Positions 17,208 through 26,533 of a stretch of 64,000 bases of DNA are shown one piece after another. Both the position numbers and the translations under genes were made by a program. Source of the DNA: an uncultured Bacteroides sp. (lineage in GTDB: Bacteria; Bacteroidota; Bacteroidia; Bacteroidales; Bacteroidaceae); contig NZ_CALDPF010000023.1 of assembly GCF_937912035.1 (NCBI RefSeq), forward strand, positions 1-64,000. The letters are read 5' to 3'. Each line of letters opens with the position of its first letter. Positions within the stretch are counted from its first letter, which is position 1. The notes beneath the pieces were generated by a model. That model had not been told where the DNA came from and searched no databases. It worked only from the letters and a program-made list of their open reading frames with translations.

Positions 17208-18545
17208 ATGAATATCAATCAAATCATGGCTTCCCTGGAAGCCAAACATCCAGGTGAATCGGAGTATCTGCAAGCAGTAAAAGAAGTATTGCTCTCTATT
17301 GAAGATGTATACAATCAACATCCAGAATTTGAAAAAGTATCATTGATAGAACGCCTGGTAGAACCGGACAGAATCATAACTTTCCGTGTGCCTTGGGTTG
17401 ATGATAAAGGCAAGGTACAGGTAAACATAGGTTACAGAGTACAGTTTAACAATGCCATAGGTCCATACAAAGGCGGTATCCGCTTCCATGCATCAGTAAA
17501 TCTTTCAATACTGAAATTCCTCGGATTCGAGCAGACATTCAAGAATGCTCTTACCACCCTTCCTATGGGAGGCGGCAAAGGTGGTTCTGACTTCTCTCCA
17601 AGAGGTAAGAGCGACGCTGAAATCATGCGTTTCTGTCAGGCCTTTATGCTAGAATTATGGCGTCACGTTGGTCCTGACATGGACGTACCGGCAGGTGATA
17701 TAGGTGTAGGAGGAAGAGAAGTGGGATACATGTTCGGTATGTACAAAAAGCTGACACACGAATTTACAGGAACATTTACTGGCAAAGGACTTGAATTCGG
17801 AGGCTCCCTGATACGTCCTGAAGCAACAGGATTTGGCGGTCTTTACTTCGTGAAACACATGCTCGACAAGAAAGGTATCGACATAAAAGGCAAGACTGTA
17901 GCAATCTCAGGTTTCGGAAATGTAGCCTGGGGTGCCGCAACAAAAGCGACTCAACTTGGTGCCAAAGTAGTGACAATATCAGGTCCTGACGGTTATATAT
18001 ACGATCCTGACGGAATTAGCGGTGAGAAGATAGACTACATGCTCGAACTTCGTGCTTCCGGAAATGATATTGTTGAACCTTACGCAGAAAAATTCCCGGG
18101 TTCAAAATTCGTTCCAGGACGCCGTCCATGGGAAGTTAAGGTAGATATTGCACTTCCTTGCGCAACTCAGAACGAATTAAATGGCGAAGATGCTGGAAAT
18201 TTGATAAAAAATTCCGTACTTTGCGTCGGAGAAATTTCGAACATGGGTTGTACCCCTGAAGCAATAGACTCATTCATTGAAAACAAGATTATGTACGCAC
18301 CTGGTAAAGCTGTGAATGCCGGTGGTGTAGCGACATCAGGTCTTGAGATGAGCCAGAATGCTATGCACTTAAGCTGGAGCGCTGAAGAAGTGGACGAAAA
18401 ACTCCATCATATAATGCACAACATCCACGAACAGTGCGTGAAATACGGAACTGAAGCGGACGGATATATAAATTATGTAAAAGGTGCCAATATAGCAGGA
18501 TTCATGAAAGTTGCTCATGCGATGATGGCACAAGGTATTGTTTAG
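17208..18545 (+). CDS. gdhA: NADP-type glutamate dehydrogenase
   Basis: A 445-residue hexameric enzyme that makes glutamate from 2-oxoglutarate and ammonium, the main nitrogen-assimilation step in Bacteroides. Motifs: 'GYRVQFNNAIGPYKGGIRFH', 'PMGGGKGGSDFSPRGKS' (catalytic Lys), 'DVPAGDIGVGGRE' (catalytic Asp) and 'GFGNVAWGAA' (Rossmann loop). The length and GGGKGGSDF signature match the short, biosynthetic family I enzyme. It has its own promoter and its own terminator (18608-18644). Confidence 0.97.
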   Translation: MNINQIMASLEAKHPGESEYLQAVKEVLLSIEDVYNQHPEFEKVSLIERLVEPDRIITFRVPWVDDKGKVQVNIGYRVQFNNAIGPYKGGIRFHASVNLSILKFLGFEQTFKNALTTLPMGGGKGGSDFSPRGKSDAEIMRFCQAFMLELWRHVGPDMDVPAGDIGVGGREVGYMFGMYKKLTHEFTGTFTGKGLEFGGSLIRPEATGFGGLYFVKHMLDKKGIDIKGKTVAISGFGNVAWGAATKATQLGAKVVTISGPDGYIYDPDGISGEKIDYMLELRASGNDIVEPYAEKFPGSKFVPGRRPWEVKVDIALPCATQNELNGEDAGNLIKNSVLCVGEISNMGCTPEAIDSFIENKIMYAPGKAVNAGGVATSGLEMSQNAMHLSWSAEEVDEKLHHIMHNIHEQCVKYGTEADGYINYVKGANIAGFMKVAHAMMAQGIV

Positions 18546-18607
18546 AATTAAATCGAAAGATTTAAGATATCTCGTTTAGTTGTATTTGTATTTTGTATTG
18601 TAGCTTG

Positions 18608-18644
18608 CGCTGCCCGCCTGAGAAGGTATGGCAGCGTTTTTTTT
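18608..18644 (+). terminator. Terminator of gdhA
   Basis: CGCTGCC (18608-18614) pairs with GGCAGCG (18630-18636), with inner CCT/AGG pairing, followed by eight T. Confidence 0.85.
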
Positions 18645-18676
18645 ACGTATTTCATTATTTATTAGTAAAAAAATTG

Positions 18677-18684
18677 TACTTTTG
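18677..18684 (+). promoter_or_regulatory. Probable -7 box of the fimbrillin-like gene
   Basis: TACTTTTG fits TAnnTTTG, 45 nt before the start codon. No TTTG at -33. Confidence 0.4.
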
Positions 18685-18728
18685 GGTATTACACTTTCTT
18701 TTTTATAATAAATAATTAAGATTTTGAC

Positions 18729-20429
18729 ATGAAAAAAAATAAATCATTAATTATCCTCAGTATTATAGTATTTCTCACCAGTTGTATAAAAGAATTTACT
18801 CATGACAACTTAAACGAGAACCAGACAGGTTCTGAAGTAACAATTACAGGCAACTCTGCACTAAGATATACCGACAATGAAACAAGAGCCAGCAGCATAG
18901 AGAATATTTCTATTGGTGATTCTATATTATTTTTCAGTAATGGCGGAGTAAGAGCTAACGGAGACATACTTAAATACGGAAATGGAGAATGGAGTGGATT
19001 GAAAGACAATAAATGGTATATTGAGGATGGCCCGGCAAATATTATAGCATTTTACCCTGTAATAAAAGAAAAAAATGATCTTTACGATGAAAATGGAGAA
19101 CTTAAAGACATCGTTTGCTGTAAAGATACATTCAATACCCTAAAAACAATTAATCTTACTTTCAATCATATTTTTGCCAGATTCGTTATAAATATAGACA
19201 AAGGGCTCAACGATACAATAAAAAGAGTTCATATAAATATTCCTCAGAAAATAGATAATATAGACTTTAATACAGGTGAATACACTACATCTGAAAACAA
19301 TAATCTTGTCAGTCAGGAAAAAAATGAATATGGCAAGTATGGTTTTTTCATACCTTGCAATAAGGAAATGACATTATCATTCAAAATAGAATGTGACAAC
19401 ACAACATTAGACGAAATAACCGTAAAAGAAAACATGTTATTCAAAAGCGGATTCGAATATATCTGTAACGTCAGAAAGGATTCAGAAAATGGAATTTATA
19501 CAAAAGAAGATTTTATAGCATTCACCCATCTGATAAATGGTGAAACTGAATATAACGGTAAAAGAATTGAAGATCTTTATACAGAAATAAATGGCAAAAG
19601 GGTATTCAATCTATATAATGACTTAAGTTTTACGGAAGAAGAAGCTGATGAAATAGCTTTAATAAAAGTATTCAATGATGTATTGGATGGAAACAATCAT
19701 ACATTATCATATTTAAAAGCAAAAAAATCAACAACCATAAATCCTAGCATTATAGGTGAAATAACAGAAATAGCATGTGTAAAGAATTTAAAAGTTAAAA
19801 ACTCAATATTTAATTTACCTGACTTCAACAGTTATACTATGGCAAGTCTATTTGTCAGCAGAAATAATGGGACAATAGATAACTGCCACTTAATTGACGG
19901 TGTTTTGTATATGAATCAAGAACAATACGCAGGATTCACCATTATTAATAATGGAACAATAATAAACAGCAGCATATCTAATTTGCAATTAGAATCTAAT
20001 AATGGAACTCTAGGAGTTTTTGTATTTCAAAACAATGGAAATATATTTAATTGTAGAATTAATAACAATATAAATAAAAACACTACCTCAAAATATTCAT
20101 CATGCATTTGTAGAAATAACACAAAAAATTTGTATAATATATTCATATCAGAATATGAATCTGGATATTATGGTATTTGCTATAAAAATGATAAAGGGAA
20201 TTATATAAACTGCATTCTACCTGACAGTTACACAGGAAAAACAATATATGAAGATTTCAAAAGCGAAACAGCATTTAAAAAAGCTGTATATTATTCAGAA
20301 AGTCTAGAAGAGTATTCAAAAATGGTAAACGAATTAAACCAATGGATAGAAGATAACAAATCAAAATACCCAGATTTAACCTTCCGCAAATGGAAAACAG
20401 ACCCTTCAGAAAAAGTTGTATTCGAATAA
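18729..20429 (+). CDS. Fimbrillin-like lipoprotein with NNGTI repeats
   Basis: A 566-residue exported lipoprotein (lipobox FLTSC, Cys19). Residues about 35-240 resemble the N-terminal beta-domain of the fimbrillin/Mfa-like family ('ITGNSALRYTDNETRA', 'IIAFYPV', 'TFNHIFARFVINI'), the building blocks and anchors of Bacteroidales surface fimbriae. The C-terminal half, about 330-470, carries Asn-rich repeats of the type NNGTI-x-N-(C/S) ('RNNGTIDNC', 'NNGTIINSS', 'QNNGNIFNC'), like GLUG/beta-helix repeats. Codon use is strikingly A/T-rich compared with gdhA, which hints at acquisition. No other fimbrial gene is next to it; adhesin or fimbrial tip is inference. Confidence 0.65.
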   Translation: MKKNKSLIILSIIVFLTSCIKEFTHDNLNENQTGSEVTITGNSALRYTDNETRASSIENISIGDSILFFSNGGVRANGDILKYGNGEWSGLKDNKWYIEDGPANIIAFYPVIKEKNDLYDENGELKDIVCCKDTFNTLKTINLTFNHIFARFVINIDKGLNDTIKRVHINIPQKIDNIDFNTGEYTTSENNNLVSQEKNEYGKYGFFIPCNKEMTLSFKIECDNTTLDEITVKENMLFKSGFEYICNVRKDSENGIYTKEDFIAFTHLINGETEYNGKRIEDLYTEINGKRVFNLYNDLSFTEEEADEIALIKVFNDVLDGNNHTLSYLKAKKSTTINPSIIGEITEIACVKNLKVKNSIFNLPDFNSYTMASLFVSRNNGTIDNCHLIDGVLYMNQEQYAGFTIINNGTIINSSISNLQLESNNGTLGVFVFQNNGNIFNCRINNNINKNTTSKYSSCICRNNTKNLYNIFISEYESGYYGICYKNDKGNYINCILPDSYTGKTIYEDFKSETAFKKAVYYSESLEEYSKMVNELNQWIEDNKSKYPDLTFRKWKTDPSEKVVFE

Positions 20430-20485
20430 AGACCATATTATATTTTTTTTGGAGAGTAAAATCTTACTTCTTGACATAATTATTG

Positions 20486-20493
20486 TATTTTTG
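20486..20493 (+). promoter_or_regulatory. Probable -7 box of the 20513-22775 pair
   Basis: TATTTTTG fits TAnnTTTG, 20 nt before the start at 20513. Confidence 0.45.
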
Positions 20494-20512
20494 CGACGCA
20501 TTATAAAATAAT

Positions 20513-21391
20513 ATGAATATGAATAAGAACAAATCTCTGATTATTACAATAGTAGTCCTCGCAATAATTATAGCAGGCGTATCTTTTTTTGCAATTCATC
20601 AGATGCAGCAAAACAAAGAAATGTCCCAACTGTTTGAGATCGAAAAAATGGAAATGGAAAATGAATACAGTACCTTCGCTACACAGTATGATGAACTCCA
20701 AATCCAGATAAACAATGACTCACTTAGGGAAAAGCTGGAAAGCGAAAAACTGAAAACTCAAAGACTGCTTGAAGAACTGCGCCAAGTAAAAACTAGCAAT
20801 GCCGCAGAAATAATGCGACTAAAAAAGGAACTGAAAACAGTAAGGGCTGTTTTGAGAACATACGTTATCCAGATTGACTCATTAAATAAAATAAATGCTG
20901 CACTCCAAGAGGAGAATAAAGAAGTAAAAAACAAATACAGCGCTGCAACAAGACAGATTTCAAATCTTTCCAAAGAAAAGGAATCGCTTAACGAAAAGGT
21001 TACACTGGCATCACAGCTAGATGCTACAAATATTGTGACTGAACCTCTGAATAAGCGAAATCGAGAAGCAAAAAGAGCTAAAGACGTAAAGAAGCTTGCC
21101 ATATCATTTACTATTGTAAAGAACATTACAGCTCAAACAGGAAACAAGACCGTATATGTCAGAATAGCCAAACCAGACAATGAAATTCTTACAAAAAGTG
21201 CATCTAATACATTTGCATACGAAGACAGAAACATTTCATATTCTATGAAGAAAATGATAGAATATACAGGTGAGGAACAGACTGTTACATTATATTGGGA
21301 TGTAGAGGAATTCATGCCGTCAGGTACATATAAAGTATATGTATTTGCAGATGGTAACATGATTGGACAAGGTTCGTTTACTCTTAAATAA
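20513..21391 (+). CDS. Membrane-anchored coiled-coil protein
   Basis: A 292-residue protein with one N-terminal membrane helix (about residues 9-31) and a long coiled coil (about 40-180, heptads rich in Leu, Lys, Glu). A C-terminal beta-domain of about 100 residues ('FTIVKNITAQTGNKTVYVRI' to 'YKVYVFADGNMIGQGSFTL') follows. The C-terminal part looks like an Ig-like or sensor domain on a stalk. I do not recognise a named function. The next gene, an S41 protease lipoprotein, starts 31 nt later and may share the transcript. Confidence 0.7.
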   Translation: MNMNKNKSLIITIVVLAIIIAGVSFFAIHQMQQNKEMSQLFEIEKMEMENEYSTFATQYDELQIQINNDSLREKLESEKLKTQRLLEELRQVKTSNAAEIMRLKKELKTVRAVLRTYVIQIDSLNKINAALQEENKEVKNKYSAATRQISNLSKEKESLNEKVTLASQLDATNIVTEPLNKRNREAKRAKDVKKLAISFTIVKNITAQTGNKTVYVRIAKPDNEILTKSASNTFAYEDRNISYSMKKMIEYTGEEQTVTLYWDVEEFMPSGTYKVYVFADGNMIGQGSFTLK

Positions 21392-21422
21392 TTACAACAG
21401 AATGTGTAAGCACAAGAATAAG

Positions 21423-22775
21423 ATGAAAAAAATTATATCTGGAATAATGGGCGGACTTGCTATATCCGCCCTTGTTTCTTCATGTGGTGAAGACCGTTCA
21501 GGAGAATATTATGCGCTCATTACTACCCAAACATGGATGTACGAAACCATGCAGCAGGAATATCTCTACTATCAGGATATTCCGGAAAAGCAGTCACTGA
21601 ACTTCTTTAATAAGCCAAGTGATTTCCTGAACTCAATGGTTTCTTCAAAAGACAAAAAATCCGGTAGCACTTTCTCACACATTGATTCTGTTTTTGTAAC
21701 CACAAGAAGTACATCTACAACTCCTACTTTCGGTTTCGAAGGTACTATGGTAAGAGCCGAGAATGGTTCTTACGGAATACGAGTGCTTTACACCCAAGAA
21801 AATTCACCTGCAGAAGAAGTCGGATTAAAAAGAGGCGACCTGATTATAGCCGCAAACAATAAGAAGATAAACAGTTCTGACCTTTTTTATATCACATCGC
21901 CCAAAGAAGCATATCTGTTCACTATGGGCAAATTGAATGAAAGAGGATTCGACACATTGCAGACGGTACAAATGCCATCACCCAGAATTGTAGAAAACAA
22001 AAACATCTACAAGTCCGATATAATTGAAATTGACGGGAAAAGGGTTGCATATATAATGTATAACGAATTCGGAAACAATGATACCGAAAATCTGAAGCAA
22101 CTGTTCAAAGATATAGCTGGTCAATCAGTAGATGATATTATCCTAGATTTGAGATACAATCCGGGAGGATATGTAAATATTGCACAATTGGTTTCCACTA
22201 ATCTTGCACCTCAGGAAGCTATGGGAAATGTCTTCCTTAAAATGACACATAACGATAAGATTAACCAGACCGATATCCTGAACTTCGAACAGTCATTATT
22301 GGCTAACGGTTCACCATTAAATTACAAAAACTTATATGTAATAACATCAAGCAACACTGCTTCAGCTTCGGAAATAGTGATTAACTGTCTGAGACCATAT
22401 ATGGCCGGAAGACTCATACAGGTTGGCACTGCAACTTTTGGAAAAAACGTTGCACAACAACTCTATACAGACGAAGCGAAAGCTCCGATGCTAGAATTCT
22501 GGATGACAAACAGCCTGCTGAGCAATGCAGAAGATTTCAGCGATTATTACACTAGTGGTCTGAAGCCGGATTATGAAATAGCAGAAAATTTCAAAGGTGA
22601 ATTAGGAGAGTTGGGAACAGCTCAGGACTCACTTATGATACCTATAATAAAACATATAGAAACCGGAAGCTTCCCAACAACAGAGACTCCAGATGCTGCA
22701 TCAAGAAGTCTTGATGAGAAACTTCGTTTTAATAACTCAATCGACCTGAAACCTAAATCGGCAATCATAAAATAA
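21423..22775 (+). CDS. S41 (C-terminal processing) peptidase lipoprotein
   Basis: A 450-residue periplasmic lipoprotein protease of the CtpA/Prc family. The start at 21423 gives signal peptide 'MKKIISG...LVSSC' with Cys21 lipidated; the ATG at 21402 is an alternative. A PDZ domain (about 105-180, 'SPAEEVGLKRGDLIIAANN') recognises substrate tails. The protease core follows, with 'DIILDLRYNPGGYV' and the catalytic Ser316-Lys341 dyad in 'NTASASEIV' and 'GTATFGKN', separated by 25 residues as in known S41 enzymes. It follows the coiled-coil membrane protein and precedes an efflux operon that has its own promoter. Confidence 0.92.
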   Translation: MKKIISGIMGGLAISALVSSCGEDRSGEYYALITTQTWMYETMQQEYLYYQDIPEKQSLNFFNKPSDFLNSMVSSKDKKSGSTFSHIDSVFVTTRSTSTTPTFGFEGTMVRAENGSYGIRVLYTQENSPAEEVGLKRGDLIIAANNKKINSSDLFYITSPKEAYLFTMGKLNERGFDTLQTVQMPSPRIVENKNIYKSDIIEIDGKRVAYIMYNEFGNNDTENLKQLFKDIAGQSVDDIILDLRYNPGGYVNIAQLVSTNLAPQEAMGNVFLKMTHNDKINQTDILNFEQSLLANGSPLNYKNLYVITSSNTASASEIVINCLRPYMAGRLIQVGTATFGKNVAQQLYTDEAKAPMLEFWMTNSLLSNAEDFSDYYTSGLKPDYEIAENFKGELGELGTAQDSLMIPIIKHIETGSFPTTETPDAASRSLDEKLRFNNSIDLKPKSAIIK

Positions 22776-22802
22776 AAAATAGAAATCTTTTCAACAATAT
22801 CC

Positions 22803-22833
22803 TTTGTTTATTTGTTATTAAGGCATATATTTG
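22803..22833 (+). promoter_or_regulatory. Promoter of the ABC-2 efflux operon
   Basis: TTTG (22803-22806), 19-bp spacer, TATATTTG (22826-22833): exact consensus, 45 nt before the TolC start. Confidence 0.8.
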
Positions 22834-22877
22834 CAATGTTGCATAAACAACCAAACAATAAAAACATTTCATTTGGT

Positions 22878-24341
22878 ATGAAAAGATTTCTTAGCATTAT
22901 CCTATTGGCCGGAATTACTATAAACGGTTTCAGCCAACGCATCCTGTCACTGGACAGTTGCAGAAACCTTGCTATCCAGAATAACAAGGAACTGCGTATA
23001 GCACAGGAGAAAATAAATGCCGCCCACTATAACAAAAAGGCTGCATTTACGAACTATCTGCCCAAGTTCGACATCATGGCAACCTACATGCGTACGCAAA
23101 AAGAGATTTCATTGCTCAGCGACGAGCAGAAAAATTCAATCAGTAACATCGGTACAGCAACCGGAGCACAACTGCAACAACAATTCCAGCAGATTGCCGC
23201 ATCAAATCCTATATTGGCTTCGCTATTGGAACCGCTTCAAGGCATGATACCAGGACTTACAGCCGGACTTAACGGAGTAGGTCAAGGACTTGTTGACGCT
23301 TTCCGCACAGATACACGAAACATGTTTGCCGGTGCCGCTACCCTGACCCAACCATTGTTCATGGGCGGAAAAATCATCGCTTATAACAAGATTACAAAAT
23401 ATGCAGAACAGCTTGCACAGATGCAACATGCTACTGGTATGGAAGACCTTATCCTGAATACAGACAAGGCTTATTGGCAGGTTGTATCTCTGGTCAACAA
23501 AAAGAAACTGGCCGAAAGCTATCTCAAACTGCTTGAAACTCTTGATTCGGATATAGACAAGATGATAGCCGAAGGTGTTGCAACAAAAGCAGACGGCCTG
23601 AGCGTTAAGGTTAAGAAAAACGAGGCTGAAGTGACTCTATTGAAAGTGGAAAACGGATTGAGCCTTTCGAAGATGGTTTTATGCCAGATATGCGGTTTGC
23701 CTCTTGATACAGATATTTCTCTGGAAGATGAAAATATGGAAAACCTTACACTTCCTAATTTATATACTGAAAGTAATGTAAACACTGCTTTAGCCAACAG
23801 ACATGAGCTTAAAAGCCTTGAACTGGCATCGCAGATATACAGACAGAAAGTTAACGTGGTACGTTCGGAATTCCTTCCTTCGCTTGCACTTACAGCAAAC
23901 TATGCAGTAACAAATCCTTCACTTGTTAACGGCTTCGAAAACAAATTCAGAGGTTTCTGGGCTGCAGGAGTAGTATTGAAAGTTCCTGTGTTCCACTGGG
24001 GAGAAGGTATCTATAAAGTCAGAGCTGCAAAAGCTGAAGCAAACATTGCAAGATACCAGCTTGAAGATGTAAAGGAAAAAGTGGAACTTCAGGTGACACA
24101 AAGCTCATATAAGGTGAACGAAGCTACAAAACAGCTTCACATGGCAGAACAGAACATGGACAAGGCTGAAGAAAACCTTCGTTTCGCAACCCTTGGATTC
24201 AAGGAAGGCGTGATACCTACAAGCAATGTACTTGAGGCACAAACAGCATGGCTTTCTGCACAATCGGGCAAAATAGATGCTCAGATAGACATGAAAATGA
24301 GCGAACTGTATTTACTAAAATCAATGGGAACATTAAAATAA
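22878..24341 (+). CDS. TolC-family outer membrane efflux protein (ABC-2 operon)
   Basis: A 487-residue outer-membrane channel. The signal peptide 'MKRFLSIILLAGITINGFSQ' fixes the start at 22878. Two OEP repeats are visible, each beginning with 'LDSCRNLAIQNNKELRIA' or 'ALANRHELKSLELASQIYRQ' helices and carrying strands such as 'TLTQPLFMGGKI' and 'VLKVPVFHWGEG'. A Gln/Gly/Leu-rich insert of about 50 residues between helix and strand (about 95-145, 'ILASLLEPLQGMIPG') is longer than in E. coli TolC. It is the first gene of a four-gene operon with an adaptor and two permeases. Confidence 0.93.
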   Translation: MKRFLSIILLAGITINGFSQRILSLDSCRNLAIQNNKELRIAQEKINAAHYNKKAAFTNYLPKFDIMATYMRTQKEISLLSDEQKNSISNIGTATGAQLQQQFQQIAASNPILASLLEPLQGMIPGLTAGLNGVGQGLVDAFRTDTRNMFAGAATLTQPLFMGGKIIAYNKITKYAEQLAQMQHATGMEDLILNTDKAYWQVVSLVNKKKLAESYLKLLETLDSDIDKMIAEGVATKADGLSVKVKKNEAEVTLLKVENGLSLSKMVLCQICGLPLDTDISLEDENMENLTLPNLYTESNVNTALANRHELKSLELASQIYRQKVNVVRSEFLPSLALTANYAVTNPSLVNGFENKFRGFWAAGVVLKVPVFHWGEGIYKVRAAKAEANIARYQLEDVKEKVELQVTQSSYKVNEATKQLHMAEQNMDKAEENLRFATLGFKEGVIPTSNVLEAQTAWLSAQSGKIDAQIDMKMSELYLLKSMGTLK

Positions 24342-24350
24342 TAAAAAGAT

Positions 24351-25337
24351 ATGGCTGATAAATCACAACACAGCAACGTTTTGCTGGCATTTTTCACATT
24401 GGTGGCTGCTATAGTCATCGTTAGCGTTATTGGATTCTTCACTCTTGGTAAAGGTCCTGAAATCATACAGGGACAGGCTGAAGCTACTGAATACAGGGTT
24501 TCAAGCAAAGTACCGGGACGTATTTTGAAATACTTCGTAACAGAAGGCGATCAGGTAAAAGCCGGCGACACACTTGCCATACTTGAAGCACCGGACGTGA
24601 TGGCCAAACTGATGCAGGCTCAGGCTGCAGAACAGGCTGCACTGGCAATGAACCAGAAAGCAAACAGAGGTACTCGTGCCGAACAGCTTCAGGCTGCCTT
24701 CGAGATGTGGCAAAAAGCTAAAGCAGGTTTGGAAATAGCCGAGAAATCATATAAAAGAGTAAATAATCTGTATGAGCAGGGAGTTATCTCAGAACAGAAA
24801 AGAGACGAGGCTAAAGCTCAGTACGAAGCAATGAAAGCCACAGAAAAGGCTGCAAATGCACAATACACCATGGCAAAAAACGGAGCTCAGGCTGAAGATA
24901 AGGCTATGGCTGCCGCTCAGGTGGAACGTGCAAAAGGTGCCGTGGCTGAAGTATCTTCTTATATAAACGAGACTTATCTTGTAGCATCGGCAGATGGTGA
25001 AGTGACAGAAATTTTCCCTAAAGTGGGCGAACTGGTAGGTACTGGCGCTCCTATTATGAATGTGGCACAGCTTGACGATATGTGGCTTACATTCAACGTA
25101 AGAGAGGATTTGCTTAAAGACTTCACAGTAGGTGGAGAAATAAAGGCTTACATTCCTGCTCTTGAAAAAGATGCCGTACTAAAGGTTTACTATATGAAAG
25201 ACCTGGGAAGCTACGCAGCATGGAAAGCTACAAAAACTACAGGACAGTTCGACCTCAAGACTTTTGAAGTTAGAGCAAAAGCAGTAGATGCAGTAGAGAA
25301 CTTGCGTCCCGGAATGTCTGCCATAATTGAAAAATAA
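24351..25337 (+). CDS. HlyD-type membrane fusion protein (ABC-2 operon)
   Basis: A 328-residue periplasmic adaptor bridging inner-membrane permeases to TolC. The N-terminal anchor helix is at about 12-32. A lipoyl half-motif 'YRVSSKVPGRILKYFVTEGDQVKAGDTLAILEAP', long coiled-coil hairpin (about 80-205, Ala/Gln/Glu-rich), second lipoyl half 'ASADGEVTEIFPKVGELVGTGAPIM' and a beta-barrel domain follow. It is of the YbhG/EmrA type. It starts 9 nt after the TolC stop. Confidence 0.92.
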   Translation: MADKSQHSNVLLAFFTLVAAIVIVSVIGFFTLGKGPEIIQGQAEATEYRVSSKVPGRILKYFVTEGDQVKAGDTLAILEAPDVMAKLMQAQAAEQAALAMNQKANRGTRAEQLQAAFEMWQKAKAGLEIAEKSYKRVNNLYEQGVISEQKRDEAKAQYEAMKATEKAANAQYTMAKNGAQAEDKAMAAAQVERAKGAVAEVSSYINETYLVASADGEVTEIFPKVGELVGTGAPIMNVAQLDDMWLTFNVREDLLKDFTVGGEIKAYIPALEKDAVLKVYYMKDLGSYAAWKATKTTGQFDLKTFEVRAKAVDAVENLRPGMSAIIEK

Positions 25338-25346
25338 TAAAGGAAT

Positions 25347-26519
25347 ATGTCGAATACCGCCTATAAACTTATAAAAATAATGAGGCGCGAGGTGCTTCGT
25401 ATCGCTACAAAACCGATGTATCTGTTTTGTATGATTATTGCACCTCTGCTCTGTTATGTGTTTTTCGCTACTCTGATGAGTAACGGACTGCCGACAGACT
25501 TGCCTGCCGGGGTGGTGGACCTCGACAACACATCTACCACAAGAAACATAATCAGAAATCTGGATGCATTCCAGCAGACAAAAATAGTGGCACATTACAC
25601 CAGTGTGGCTGAAGCGCGCAGAGCCGTACAAAGAGGCGATATATATGCTTTCTACTACATTCCTGAAGGAACAACAGAGGAAACACTCGCCAGCAGACAG
25701 CCTAAGGTTTCGTTCTATGCAAACTATTCATATCTCATTGCAGGATCACTGATTTACAGGGATATGAGGACAATGTCCGAGCTTGCAGGTGGAGCAGTAG
25801 GAAGAGCCACTCTCTACGCCAAAGGAGCAACAGAGGATCAGGCAATGGCATTTCTGCAACCCATTGTTATAGACACACATGCCATAAACAATCCTTGGCT
25901 GAATTACTCCATTTACCTGTGTAACACTCTTTTCCCGGGTGTGCTTATGCTATTGATATTCATGACAACAGCATATACTTTGGGAACGGAGATAAAGGAA
26001 AACACAGGAAAAGAACTGATGGCACTTGCCGACAATTCTATTGTTACGGCTCTGGTAGGAAAGATTCTTCCTCAGACTCTGGTGTTCTTCATCATGGCTA
26101 CGTTCCATAATATCTACCTGTACGGATTTATGCATTTCCCATGTCATGGAGGTATCCTATCTATGATATTGGCCGGATTATTGCTGGTACTGGCATCGCA
26201 GGCTGTAGGTATTTTCTTCTATGGATTGTTCGGTTCGATGCGTCTTGCTCTGAGTGCCGCATCACTGTGGGGAGTACTGTCATTCTCCATTTCAGGCTTC
26301 ACATTCCCTGTAATGGCAATGCACCCTACCCTTCAGGCTCTAAGCAATCTTTTCCCATTGAGACACTATTTCCTGCTATACGTAAACCAGGCTTTGAACG
26401 GATATCCTATAATCTATGCATGGCATTCCGTTGTGGCACTTATGCTCTTTCTGCTCTTACCTTTCTTTGTACTGAAGAAGCTAAGACTTATTATGGAGAC
26501 ATACGAGTATCTCCCTTAA
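25347..26519 (+). CDS. ABC-2 type permease, first of pair
   Basis: A 390-residue inner-membrane permease of the ABC-2/YbhS-YbhR group. One N-terminal helix (about 23-43), a 130-residue periplasmic domain ('LPAGVVDLDNTSTTRNIIRNLDAF') and then five C-terminal helices (about 185-375) with the family feature 'SFSISGFTFPVMAM'. Such permeases pair as heterodimers driven by a separate ATPase, and no ATPase gene is in this operon. It lies 9 nt after the adaptor and 14 nt before its partner. Confidence 0.9.
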   Translation: MSNTAYKLIKIMRREVLRIATKPMYLFCMIIAPLLCYVFFATLMSNGLPTDLPAGVVDLDNTSTTRNIIRNLDAFQQTKIVAHYTSVAEARRAVQRGDIYAFYYIPEGTTEETLASRQPKVSFYANYSYLIAGSLIYRDMRTMSELAGGAVGRATLYAKGATEDQAMAFLQPIVIDTHAINNPWLNYSIYLCNTLFPGVLMLLIFMTTAYTLGTEIKENTGKELMALADNSIVTALVGKILPQTLVFFIMATFHNIYLYGFMHFPCHGGILSMILAGLLLVLASQAVGIFFYGLFGSMRLALSAASLWGVLSFSISGFTFPVMAMHPTLQALSNLFPLRHYFLLYVNQALNGYPIIYAWHSVVALMLFLLLPFFVLKKLRLIMETYEYLP

Positions 26520-26533
26520 TACTATTTTAAATT

